The notes under the pieces: generated by a model
The model's database searches: none
What the model was told of the DNA's origin: nothing
The model's input: the letters and a program-made list of their open reading frames with translations, nothing else
Assembly (NCBI GenBank): GCA_902767775.1
Contig: CACXIP010000032.1
Location: 1 to 37,611, forward strand
Length of the DNA: 37,611 nt
DNA from: an uncultured Prevotellaceae bacterium
GTDB taxonomy: Bacteria > Bacteroidota > Bacteroidia > Bacteroidales > Bacteroidaceae
Reading direction: 5' to 3'
Position numbers and translations under genes: made by a program
Shown here: positions 18,422 to 26,464 of the stretch, piece by piece
Layout of the letters: each line of letters opens with the position of its first letter
How positions within the stretch are numbered: position 1 is the first letter of the stretch

Positions 18422-19954
18422 ATGAAGGAGTTGATACTGCGTTGCCAGCAAGGAGATAGAGAGTCCATGGGACAACTCTACCTTGCCATGCACGACGAAC
18501 TGTTGGCCCAATGCCGTAAATATGCTGTCAACGACAGCATCGCCGAAGATTTGCTTCATGATGCTTTTCTGCTCATCTTCAGCAATATTGACCAGTTGCG
18601 CTCACCAGAGAAGGGCGTGAGGTGGATGCACAAAGTTGCAAAAAACGTATGTCTGGTTTATGTACAGCATCAGCAAAACCATCCATTGGTTTCCATTGAT
18701 GAAATACATGAGACGGCGGAAAGCACAGGACTAGACATGCCGCTCACCTATGATGACATTTTGAGGGCCATCGAGCAACTGCCACGTGGTTACCGTCAGG
18801 TTTTCCGACTGTCTGTTCTTGAGGGTATGACACACCAACAGATAGCTAAACTATTGGGCATTGAGCCACACACATCGTCATCACAACTTCTTCGGGCAAA
18901 GCGACAACTGCGCCAGATGTTGCAGGTGCTGATGCTTTTCTTTTTGGCTGCTATCCCATTCGTAGGCTATTATTTCTGGTCATTGCAAAACGGCAATCAT
19001 GATGTGGCAGAGGTTGAATCCACAACAATTGGAACGCAAGAAGCAGATACACAAGAGCTTATCAGCGAGCCGAGCGACCAGGTTCAAGTTGAGACAGCAC
19101 ATTCGGAAGATGCAAATATGAAGGTAACGAAATCATTACCGAACTTGGCTGCCGACCAAATTACCATCAGTGAGCCCAAAATTGAAATAGCAGACAGCAT
19201 CAAAGCAGAGGGAGTGGAGAAGGCTGACAATTATATGGCTGTGGCAGAAAAGCCTCTGTCAGCAGAAGATACTGTGGAGACCGAAAAACAGCCAACACCA
19301 ACCTTGGAGATGCTTATCCCTGGGATTATACAGAAAACAGAGAAAGACAACAACCTCTTCCTGTCGCTTGCCTACAGCGGGCTTTCTAATGGCACAGCCC
19401 GTTCATTGCCTTATGGGGCCGAAGGCGCGAACGGTGATATTGACACTGTGGTTCACCATCGTTTGCCGATGACAATAGCACTGAATGGTCGCTATTGCCC
19501 GAAGGCACGTTGGTGGCTTGATGGTGGTATTAGATATACTCTGCTCTCCTCGGAAATGCGTGTGGGCAACACATACTTGTATATGGAGCAGCAACAGCGT
19601 GTACGTTACCTGGGGCTCTCACTTGGAGTGGGGTATGAATTCTGGCGCAGCCGCCATTGGGGACTTTATTCCACCGCCTCGGTCGTTTACGAGTTGCCCC
19701 TGCGCAGTACCTTGGAGACATCTTACTGGCAAGGTGGAAGGTTGATTGATACTGAAAACGTCCGTCTCAACCCACATGTGCAATGGTCGATAGGTGCTGG
19801 TCTGGGGTTGCAATATGACATCACACCAGCCATCGGATTGTTTGCTGAGCCAAGCCTGCAATACTATTTCCACAATGGTGACGGGATAAAGACATGGCGC
19901 ACAGCCCATCCATTTACTCCCATGCTGCCGTTTGGAATAAGGATTTCATTTTAG
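18422..19954 (+). CDS. ECF sigma factor fused to a membrane helix and outer-membrane beta-barrel
   Basis: One uninterrupted 510-residue protein. Residues 1-85 are sigma region 2 ('DSIAEDLLHDAFLLIF', 'WMHKVAKN'); residues 110-165 are region 4, with the helix-turn-helix 'LEGMTHQQIAKLLGI'. A single hydrophobic helix follows (167-186, 'LQVLMLFFLAAIPFVGYYFW'), then ~120 residues of acidic, low-complexity linker, then a ~200-residue domain (310-510) with about eight amphipathic beta-strands and a terminal 'GIRISF', as expected of a small outer-membrane barrel. The predicted layout spans the whole envelope: cytoplasmic sigma, inner-membrane helix, periplasmic linker, outer-membrane barrel. It sits 39 bases after the surface-protein gene, in the same operon direction. 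Bacteroidetes commonly encode ECF sigma and a helix-barrel protein as separate neighbours; here they are joined. Confidence 0.85.
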   Translation: MKELILRCQQGDRESMGQLYLAMHDELLAQCRKYAVNDSIAEDLLHDAFLLIFSNIDQLRSPEKGVRWMHKVAKNVCLVYVQHQQNHPLVSIDEIHETAESTGLDMPLTYDDILRAIEQLPRGYRQVFRLSVLEGMTHQQIAKLLGIEPHTSSSQLLRAKRQLRQMLQVLMLFFLAAIPFVGYYFWSLQNGNHDVAEVESTTIGTQEADTQELISEPSDQVQVETAHSEDANMKVTKSLPNLAADQITISEPKIEIADSIKAEGVEKADNYMAVAEKPLSAEDTVETEKQPTPTLEMLIPGIIQKTEKDNNLFLSLAYSGLSNGTARSLPYGAEGANGDIDTVVHHRLPMTIALNGRYCPKARWWLDGGIRYTLLSSEMRVGNTYLYMEQQQRVRYLGLSLGVGYEFWRSRHWGLYSTASVVYELPLRSTLETSYWQGGRLIDTENVRLNPHVQWSIGAGLGLQYDITPAIGLFAEPSLQYYFHNGDGIKTWRTAHPFTPMLPFGIRISF

Positions 19955-22174
19955 TGTCAGACGTGCGGTGGGTAAGTTCTTGGCAGATACGGCAAGTGTG
20001 AATTTGCCTTTCTTGCCATTGCTGCGGACAACGGCGAGGGCACGGCCATGCCAGGTGTGGTGGGTGGCATCGAAATAGGGGTCCTCGTCCTTGATGTCGC
20101 CATTGCCTGCGGCAAGGAGGGTGCCGTTGCCACTGACGGTGAATGTCAGGTCGTTGTCGGCGGTGGGTACGACGCGGCCCAGGGCATCAACAATCTCTAC
20201 GGTGACGAAGAAGAGCGAACGGCTGTCGCGGTCGGCAGTCAGACGGATGGCGGCTGGCGCTCCGGCTGTCTGCAACTCTGTGCGCTCGTTGCCGGCTTCT
20301 GCACGCAGTGTGCCAGGTTGGTAGGGCAATGTGAAGGTGGCTTTCATCTCCTTGGTGGTCTGCTCTGCTATGAGTTGGTCGTTCAGATAGAGAGCCACTT
20401 TTGGTTGTCGTGAGTATACTTCCACCTCAATGGGTTTGCCCTCCCATCCCGGCCAGGTCCAACTCTCCTGTGTGGGCCAGGTGCTCCACATAGAGGTCTT
20501 TACCTTGCCATGGTATCCGTCTGGTTCGCGAACTGCCATGCAGGTCTTGCCGCCGTTCCAGAGCATGGAGCGGTAGTGGCTGATAGGCTTGCGCAGCCCC
20601 GTCAGGTCGACATCGCCACAGTAGGCTGCATGCCAGGGATAGAGCGGACGCTCCCATGACTCACCAGGCACATCGCCCTCATAGTAGTATCGCCCGATGC
20701 CCGACTCACCAAGGTAGTCGAGACCGGTCCAAACGAAGTCGCCAATGATATAGGGATGTGTCAGTGTTGCCTGGTAATTGTTCCATGCGTCACGCGGATA
20801 ACTCTCTGTCTGCATCATCACACGCTGCGGTACACGCTCATGGTCGCTCTCTGCCTTGAATATCATATAATTGTAGCCCACGATGTCATGCTCGGCAGCC
20901 AGCGGGTCGTAGATGTCCCAGTCGCTGTCCCATGCAGCCAGTGCCGAGGTGACAGGGCGGTTTTGCGGGTCGATGGCGTGGATGCGGGAGGCCATCTGGT
21001 GAGCGGTCTTCACCACCTCAATCTTCTTTCGCTCGATGACCTCGTTGCCGATGCTCCAGCAGAAGACGCTGGGATGCAGGCGGTCGCGCAGCACCATGGC
21101 GTCGATGTCGCGCTGCCACCATGTGTCGATGAGGGTAGAGTAGTCGTGGTCGTTCTTCTTGTCACGCCATCCGTCGAATGCCTCGTCGATGACCAGCAGA
21201 CCCAATTTGTCGCACGCCTGGAGGAATGATTCCGATGGTGGGTTGTGCGAGGTGCGCACGGCGTTGAAACCTGCTTCCTTCATCAGACGTGCCTTGCGGA
21301 ACTCTGCCTCATCGTAGGCGGCAGCTCCAAGGATGCCGTTGTCGTGGTGCAGACAGGCTCCGTTCAGTATAATCGGCTTGCCGTTGAGCAGCAGTCCTCG
21401 TTCAGCATTATAGTCAATGGTGCGGATGCCGTAGGTGACGCTGACACGGTCACCCTCGGGGATGGTAAGTTCTGTCTCGTAGAGATAGGGGTCGTCGGGC
21501 GACCAGAGCCGGGGTTGCTCCACCTCGATGGTTCGCTGTAGCTGTCGGGTACTGCCGTCGGCACAGACGACAGTCGCGCTCAGTTGCACATGGTGTGTGT
21601 CGGGTGTGTTGACGGCGATGCTCCAGTCGTCGATATAGGTCTTGTCGGTGGTGACGAGCCACACGTTGCGGTAGATGCCCGAACCAGAGTACCAGCGGCA
21701 GTTTTTCTGCTGTGAGTTGTCGACGCTCACCACTATCTCATTGTTTCCCGTATGGATAAATGGTGTGGCATCGACCCAAAATGATGAGTAGCCGTAGGGC
21801 CAGCCACCCGCCTCATGACCATTGACATAGACGCGTGAGTTCATATAGACACCCTCGAAGTAGAGGCGCACCTTCTTGCCTTCGTAGGCTTTGCCCAACG
21901 TCAGCGTGCGTCGGTACCAGCCTTTTCCCGTGGGAAGATAACCGCCCTCGTTGCCTGCTGGTGCCTTGGCGTCGAAGCGGTGGCGGATGCTCCAGTCATG
22001 GGGCAGTGTCACGGCTTGCGCCTTGGTGAAGTCACTGTCGTTCTCTGCAAACTGCCATTCTGTGTTCAGCAGTTGTTTGCGCTGGATGGGAGCCTCCTTG
22101 GCTGCTGTGGTCTCAGCCATTGTCATCAGCATTGCAGCCATCAGCATCGTGGTTGTCATTCGATAGATATTCAT
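19946..22174 (-). CDS. GH2 family glycosidase (beta-galactosidase-like), secreted
   Basis: A 742-residue enzyme with signal peptide ('TTTMLMAAMLMTMAETTAA'). The order is sugar-binding jelly roll ('GVYMNSRVYVNGHEAGGWPY'), immunoglobulin-like domain, TIM barrel and C-terminal beta domains. In the barrel, 'RTSHNPPS' is the family motif, Glu378 in 'WSIGNEV' is the acid/base, and Glu457 in 'MQTESYP' is the likely nucleophile. The substrate could be a beta-galactoside, beta-glucuronide or beta-mannoside; sequence alone does not settle it. The ATG is 12 bases after the exonuclease stop, so they form a two-gene operon. A longer open frame upstream is a shifted reading of the exonuclease gene. Its 3' end overlaps the sigma-barrel gene by 9 bases on the opposite strand. 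Confidence 0.93.
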   Translation of the reverse strand: MNIYRMTTTMLMAAMLMTMAETTAAKEAPIQRKQLLNTEWQFAENDSDFTKAQAVTLPHDWSIRHRFDAKAPAGNEGGYLPTGKGWYRRTLTLGKAYEGKKVRLYFEGVYMNSRVYVNGHEAGGWPYGYSSFWVDATPFIHTGNNEIVVSVDNSQQKNCRWYSGSGIYRNVWLVTTDKTYIDDWSIAVNTPDTHHVQLSATVVCADGSTRQLQRTIEVEQPRLWSPDDPYLYETELTIPEGDRVSVTYGIRTIDYNAERGLLLNGKPIILNGACLHHDNGILGAAAYDEAEFRKARLMKEAGFNAVRTSHNPPSESFLQACDKLGLLVIDEAFDGWRDKKNDHDYSTLIDTWWQRDIDAMVLRDRLHPSVFCWSIGNEVIERKKIEVVKTAHQMASRIHAIDPQNRPVTSALAAWDSDWDIYDPLAAEHDIVGYNYMIFKAESDHERVPQRVMMQTESYPRDAWNNYQATLTHPYIIGDFVWTGLDYLGESGIGRYYYEGDVPGESWERPLYPWHAAYCGDVDLTGLRKPISHYRSMLWNGGKTCMAVREPDGYHGKVKTSMWSTWPTQESWTWPGWEGKPIEVEVYSRQPKVALYLNDQLIAEQTTKEMKATFTLPYQPGTLRAEAGNERTELQTAGAPAAIRLTADRDSRSLFFVTVEIVDALGRVVPTADNDLTFTVSGNGTLLAAGNGDIKDEDPYFDATHHTWHGRALAVVRSNGKKGKFTLAVSAKNLPTARLTLK

Positions 22175-22185
22175 AGTTTTTCTTG

Positions 22186-22677
22186 TTATAATATTTCCCT
22201 CGCTATCCAGGCACATGCCTCTGCATCGGCGAGGGCATGGTGATGATTCTCCAAATAGAAGCCACAGGCGGCAGCAACAGTCTGAAGTTGATGGTTCGCC
22301 AGATAGGGGAGCACTCGCCGTGAGGCGCGGAGGGTGTCGTAGAACTCGTAGTCGGGATAGTCCATCTGGTAGACGCGGAACACGGCTTTCAGACAACCCT
22401 CGTCAAAGGGTTTGTTGTGGGCAACAAGAGGAAGACCTTCTATCAGCGGTTCGATTTGTGCCCATACCTTGGGGAATACGGGGGCTTCCTCCGTATCCTC
22501 GCGTGTCAGGCCATGCACTCTTGAGCACCAGTAGTTGTAGTAGTTTGGCTCCGGCTGAATGAGGGAATAGAACGAATCCACAAACTCATCATCACGTACA
22601 ATGACGATGCCCACGGAACAAACCGAACTGGGCTCATTGTTGGCCGTCTCAAAGTCTATTGCTGCAAAGTCTTTCAT
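22186..22677 (-). CDS. DnaQ-like 3'-5' exonuclease
   Basis: A 163-residue single-domain DEDDh exonuclease. The metal-binding residues are visible: Asp8 and Glu10 in 'AAIDFETAN', Asp92 in 'AHNKPFDEG', and His146 with Asp151 in 'HHALADAEA'. Enzymes of this size remove 3'-terminal nucleotides from DNA or RNA and serve proofreading or RNA processing in the cytoplasm. There is no BRCT or helicase extension, so the specific substrate is unknown. It has its own promoter about 65 bp upstream and is followed by the GH2 gene. Confidence 0.93.
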   Translation of the reverse strand: MKDFAAIDFETANNEPSSVCSVGIVIVRDDEFVDSFYSLIQPEPNYYNYWCSRVHGLTREDTEEAPVFPKVWAQIEPLIEGLPLVAHNKPFDEGCLKAVFRVYQMDYPDYEFYDTLRASRRVLPYLANHQLQTVAAACGFYLENHHHALADAEACAWIAREIL

Positions 22678-22741
22678 TGTTGTATGGTTTGTGCAATCCC
22701 ATCCTTACCTCGGGTAACTTCGTTGAATACGATTTCCTTTG

Positions 22742-22772
22742 CAAAATTACTAAAAAGGTGTGCAAATACAAG
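22742..22772 (-). promoter_or_regulatory. Promoter of the exonuclease-GH2 operon
   Basis: On the minus strand CTTG (22772-22769), 19 bp, then TAATTTTG (22749-22742), matching TAnnTTTG. It lies about 65 bp before the exonuclease ATG. Confidence 0.6.
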
Positions 22773-22786
22773 TTTTTTCGGAATTA

Positions 22787-22960
22787 TTAGGAGAATCTTA
22801 TTTTAGGAGTTTAGGAGAATCTTTTTTAAGGAGTCTAGGAGTTTAGGAGATTAGGAGTTTAGGCATATGCCTGTTTGGTCGTTTGGTCGTTTGGTGGTTT
22901 GGGCGTTTGGGGTTTAGGACTATCGTCAAAACGCCTAAACGCCCAAACATCCAAACCACC
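22787..22960. repeat. Period-8 arrays: TTTAGGAG type, then GTTTGGTC type, then inverted CCAAACGC type
   Basis: Imperfect 8-mers of TTTAGGAG run from 22787 to 22864, a palindrome AGGCATATGCCT follows, then GTTTGGTC/GTTTGGGC units to 22918. Opposite-sense units (CCTAAACG, CCCAAACA, CCAAACCA) at 22933-22960 can pair with 22893-22916 to make a long stem. No coding potential is seen. Confidence 0.85.
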
Positions 22961-22961
22961 A

Positions 22962-23003
22962 ATCTGTAATCCCGATGCTCTGAATATCAGGATTAGTAAT
23001 CCG
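22962..23003 (-). repeat. 42-bp dispersed repeat, copy 1
   Basis: Its reverse complement matches 37310-37351 at 37 of 42 positions. Each copy contains GGATTAC..ATC twice in direct orientation around GATATTCA. It abuts the end of a period-8 array. Confidence 0.8.
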
Positions 23004-23298
23004 ACATCACAGTATTCATCTTTTATTTTTATACCTAGTGTTTCGTGTTTGAAAGAAGAGATAATAAAAAACGCTTCGCTTAGGAAAAAGAAATAAAAAG
23101 ATTGAAAAATATTCATTGGCGTATTGGGAAACGAGAAAAAGTGCCAAGGCACTCTCAAAAAGGAAGAAAAAATTTATGAATAATTTTTGAGCGATTCATG
23201 GTCATTCATGTGAAAAGAAAAACATAAATACTTTGGTGGGAGACGCCATATATGGACGTCTCTACGACGTTGCACCGACATTCTTTTAGGGGTATTGT
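23004..23298. other. Non-coding A/T-rich stretch with small hairpins
   Basis: No supported gene. Two short stems are visible: GTGCC-AA-GGCAC near 23140 and GAGACG..CGTCTC (23240-23262) around the palindrome CCATATATGG. The rest is A-rich. Confidence 0.6.
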
Positions 23299-23382
23299 CT
23301 AAACTCCTAAACTCCTAGACTCCTAAACTCCTAGAAAATCTCCCAAACGACCAAACGACCAACCCCCCAAACGACCAACCCG
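23299..23382. repeat. Period-8 array: CTCCTAAA type, then CCAAACGA type
   Basis: Four near-identical CTCCTAAA/CTCCTAGA units are followed, after a short gap, by five or six CCAAACGA-type units. These are the same two unit families as 22787-22918 but in the opposite sense. Confidence 0.85.
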
Positions 23383-23490
23383 CGACATCTTTTGATGGTA
23401 TGACGACGATTTGTCGCAAATGGGGTGTCGTGTCGCAACGAATGGGAGAGAAAAACACGAAAAATGATTCAAGGTAGGGGAAAACGGGTG

Positions 23491-23498
23491 TATCTTTG
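23491..23498 (+). promoter_or_regulatory. -7 box of a probable non-coding transcript
   Basis: TATCTTTG matches TAnnTTTG. No clear -33 box. Together with the terminator at 23677-23716 it delimits about 210 transcribed bases. Confidence 0.4.
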
Positions 23499-23504
23499 CA
23501 ATGT

Positions 23505-23718
23505 CAAAAGCAACAAGATAGTTTCATAGGTTAAGATATTTAGGTTGATAAAAAAGTTTGGTTTTAGTTATTAGGTTTGGTTAGTGAATAGATTTGATAG
23601 ATAGTTAAGTTTTGGTTGAAAATTAAAGAAAGGAGGATGAATCATAGAGATGATCAATGAGAACACAATTCCTCAAAAGGGGCGGGAACCAGTTTCCTTG
23701 CCCCTTCTCCTTTTTTGT
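23505..23718 (+). ncRNA. Putative non-coding RNA with a 117-nt cytosine-free segment
   Basis: Bounded by a -7 box (TATCTTTG) and a strong terminator. From 23526 to 23642 there is not a single C; the segment repeats TAGGTT (three times) and TTGGTT (three times). A purine-rich AAAGGAGGATG follows at about 23629-23639, and only very short frames are open (7 codons, or 28 codons running through the terminator stem). A C-free RNA cannot form G-C pairs within itself and would stay mostly single-stranded. It is 187 bases before the GH31 start, which has its own -7 box, so a leader role is less likely. I do not recognise a known RNA family. Confidence 0.4.
23677..23718 (+). terminator. Rho-independent terminator of the putative RNA
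   Basis: AAGGGGC (23677-23683) pairs with GCCCCTT (23700-23706), with further GGGAA/TTTCC pairing inside, and is followed by CTCC and a run of six T (23711-23716). Confidence 0.75.
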
Positions 23719-23858
23719 TTCATCGTAGCATTCTAAGCCGAGATGCACCAACTATTGATGTCCCCATTACGTTGCTCATGGTAGGTTTATATATACCCAC
23801 AAATGGCATTGTTGTCTTATTTTTTCCCCCGACAGACAGATAATTCAGATTTTTTATT

Positions 23859-23882
23859 TAAATTTGCAAAAGCGTTTGCAAA
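23859..23882 (+). promoter_or_regulatory. -7 box and palindromic operator candidate of the GH31 gene
   Basis: TAAATTTG (23859-23866) fits TAnnTTTG. Overlapping it, TTTGCAAA-AGCG-TTTGCAAA (23863-23882) is a 20-bp inverted repeat with a CG-containing centre, like operators of LacI-type sugar regulators. It covers the expected transcription start, so a bound protein would block initiation. Confidence 0.5.
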
Positions 23883-23904
23883 AACAATTCAAAAAATATT
23901 ATCC

Positions 23905-26325
23905 ATGAGAAAGTTACTGCTCCTTATTGCTTGTCTGGCCATGGCTGTTGTGTCGCCCGCCCAGACCGCTGAGACCGTTACAAAAGATGGCACACACTGC
24001 CGCGTGAGTTTCTATTCGCCCAGCATCGTGAGGGTGACCAAATGGGCTGCCACTGCTGCCGAACCGAAGGCGAAGAGCCTCGTGGTGACGATGCAGCCGC
24101 AGAGCGGTCTAAACATCACCAAAAAAGAGGCGGGAAAAACCGTCACGATGTCCTCCAACCAACTCACCGTGGTCATCGACCGCACCACGGGCAACATACG
24201 CTTTGCCCATGGCGGGAAGAATCTCCTGCGGGAGAAAGCCCATGCCTTTGAGATGCGCACCGAGGGACCCGACAAGGGAGCCTACCGCGTGACGCAGACC
24301 TACCTGCTCGACAAGGATGAGCCTATCTATGGTCTTGGAACATTGCAGGATGGGAAACTCAACCGCCGAGGGACGGAGCGCAAGTTCTTGGAGCAGAGCA
24401 ATCTCGAGGACTTCCAGTATGTGATACAGTCGCTGAAAGGGTGGGGCATCTTCTGGGACAACTACTCGCGTGCCGACTTCATCGACAACGCCTCGGGCAT
24501 GACCTTCTCGGCAGAGGTGGGCGACGCCCTCGACTACTACTTCATGTATGGCGGCAGTGCCGATGGTGTCAACGCACAGATGCGCGCCCTCTCAGGTGAG
24601 GTGCCGATGTTCCCCCTCTGGACCTTCGGCTACTGGCAGTGCAAGGAGCGCTATAAGTCGACCAGGGAGGTGCTCGACGTGGTGAGGTGGCACCGTGACA
24701 ACCAGGTGCCCATCGACGGCATCATACAGGACTGGCAGTACTGGGGCAGCAACTATACGTGGAACGCCATGGACTTCCTCGCAGAGGACTATGCCGACGG
24801 TCCGCAGATGGTGAAGCGCGTACACGACATGAACGCCCACCTCATGATCAGCATCTGGGCGAGTTTTGGCATGCATACCAAGGCATACAAGCAGTTGGAC
24901 AAAAAAGGACTGCTCTTCGACTTCAAGACTTGGCCACAGAGCGGACTGACCCTCTGGCCACCGCGCCAGGACTACCCGTCGCCCGTGAAAATCTACGACG
25001 CCTTCAGCCAGGAGGCGAGGGATATCTATTGGAACAACCTGAAGACGCTCTACAACTACGGCTGCGACGCATGGTGGATGGACTCCACCGACCCCGACTT
25101 CTTCGACCCGAAGGAGAGCGACTACGACCGCGTGGCATCGATGGGCACCTGGCGCAAGATGCGCAACGCCTTCCCCTTGTGTACTGTGAGTGGTGTGTAT
25201 GAGGGACAGCGGGCGACAGGCAGCGACAAGCGTGTGTTTATCATGACACGCTCGGCGTTCGCCGGACAGCAGCGCTATGGCTCCGGACTGTGGAGCGGCG
25301 ACGTGGCATCGTCGTGGGACATGCTGCGCAAGCAGATACCCGCTGGACTCAACTACACCATGACGGGATGCCCCAACTTCAACACCGACATCGGAGGATT
25401 CTTCTGCGGTTCCTACAACACCAAGGGTGGAGGAAGCGCACCACGCAACAAGCAGTATCAGGAACTCTATGTGCGGTGGATGCAGTATGGCTTCTTCTGT
25501 CCTGTGTTCCGCAGCCACGGTGCCGACGCACCGCGTGAAATCTATCAGTTTGGCAAGAAGGGCGAACCCATCTTCGACGCCATCGAGGCACAGATACGGC
25601 TCCGCTATCAGTTCATCCCCTATCTCTACAGCACCGCATGGCAGGTGACGAGCAACAACGACAGTTATATGCGTGCGCTTATCTACGACTTCCCCGGCGA
25701 CCGCCGCGTGTGGGACATGCCCGATGAGTTCATGTTTGGCCGCAGCATCCTCGCTACTCCCATCACCTCGCCGCAGTATACCCAGGAGAAGGTGATGAGA
25801 GAGGACGCCATGTCGGGATGGGACCGTAAGGAAGCCAAGGCAGAAGGTCCTGCCGACGTTGATTTCACCGTGAAAAAGACGGCTGTGAAATACTTGCCCA
25901 AAGGTGCCGACTGGTATGACTACTATACCGGACAGCGCTACAAGGGTGGTCAGGACGTGACGATAGAGACCTCCATCGACCGTGTGCCGATGTTTGTGAA
26001 GGCAGGCAGCATCCTGCCTCTCGCCCCCGTGATGCAGTACGCCGCAGAGCGGAAGTGGGACATGCTCGACATCGTGGTCTATCCGGGTGCCGACGCCACT
26101 TTCACACTCTATGAGGATGAGGGCGACAACTACAACTACGAGAAGGGAGCCTATGCCACCATCACCATGCGGTGGGACAACGCCCGCCGCACATTGGTCT
26201 TCGAGTCGCGCAAGGGACAGTTCCCGGGCATGCTTGCACAGAGGCAGTTCCGCGTCCGCCTTGTCGGTCAGGCAGATGCCAAGACCGTTGGCTATCAGGG
26301 CAGTGAGGTGAGCGTGAAGTTGTAG
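23905..26325 (+). CDS. GH31 family glycosidase (alpha-xylosidase/alpha-glucosidase-like), secreted
   Basis: An 806-residue enzyme with signal peptide ('MRKLLLLIACLAMAVVSPAQ'). Order: N-terminal beta-sandwich ('PIYGLGTLQDGKLNRRG'), TIM barrel, proximal and distal C-terminal beta domains (GH31 and DUF5110 type, 'VYPGADATFTLYEDEGDNY'). The nucleophile is Asp393 in 'WWMDSTDPD' and the acid/base Asp466 in 'LWSGDVASSW'. The family acts on alpha-linked xylose, glucose or galactose ends of plant or storage glycans, likely in the periplasm. The ATG was chosen because it opens the signal peptide; the open frame continues upstream through the promoter. It appears to be a single-gene unit. Confidence 0.94.
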   Translation: MRKLLLLIACLAMAVVSPAQTAETVTKDGTHCRVSFYSPSIVRVTKWAATAAEPKAKSLVVTMQPQSGLNITKKEAGKTVTMSSNQLTVVIDRTTGNIRFAHGGKNLLREKAHAFEMRTEGPDKGAYRVTQTYLLDKDEPIYGLGTLQDGKLNRRGTERKFLEQSNLEDFQYVIQSLKGWGIFWDNYSRADFIDNASGMTFSAEVGDALDYYFMYGGSADGVNAQMRALSGEVPMFPLWTFGYWQCKERYKSTREVLDVVRWHRDNQVPIDGIIQDWQYWGSNYTWNAMDFLAEDYADGPQMVKRVHDMNAHLMISIWASFGMHTKAYKQLDKKGLLFDFKTWPQSGLTLWPPRQDYPSPVKIYDAFSQEARDIYWNNLKTLYNYGCDAWWMDSTDPDFFDPKESDYDRVASMGTWRKMRNAFPLCTVSGVYEGQRATGSDKRVFIMTRSAFAGQQRYGSGLWSGDVASSWDMLRKQIPAGLNYTMTGCPNFNTDIGGFFCGSYNTKGGGSAPRNKQYQELYVRWMQYGFFCPVFRSHGADAPREIYQFGKKGEPIFDAIEAQIRLRYQFIPYLYSTAWQVTSNNDSYMRALIYDFPGDRRVWDMPDEFMFGRSILATPITSPQYTQEKVMREDAMSGWDRKEAKAEGPADVDFTVKKTAVKYLPKGADWYDYYTGQRYKGGQDVTIETSIDRVPMFVKAGSILPLAPVMQYAAERKWDMLDIVVYPGADATFTLYEDEGDNYNYEKGAYATITMRWDNARRTLVFESRKGQFPGMLAQRQFRVRLVGQADAKTVGYQGSEVSVKL

Positions 26326-26398
26326 TGCGGCAAATGAGGGCAATACAAATAAATCTTATTTAACAGACAAAAAATAACTGTATTTGCGCATTATTTCG

Positions 26399-26406
26399 TA
26401 AATTTG
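26399..26406 (+). promoter_or_regulatory. -7 box of the vWA/tubulin-like/actin-like gene cluster
   Basis: TAAATTTG matches TAnnTTTG and lies 58 bp before the first ATG; the -33 element is not clear. A small stem GCCAT-TTTTG-ATGGC (26416-26430) would lie at the 5' end of the transcript. Confidence 0.5.
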
Positions 26407-26464
26407 CACCCAATAGCCATTTTTGATGGCGATGTAGGACTAATAGAATAGGCAAACAGACGAT

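Noticed and set aside
23651-23737. 28-codon frame with an upstream AGGAGG
   Set aside because: It runs through the terminator stem and the AGGAGG is 14 bases away; a leader peptide is not supported.
24592-26343. 583-codon minus-strand frame opposite the GH31 gene
   Set aside because: Lies entirely over a GH31 gene with intact catalytic residues; no motif of its own and no promoter.
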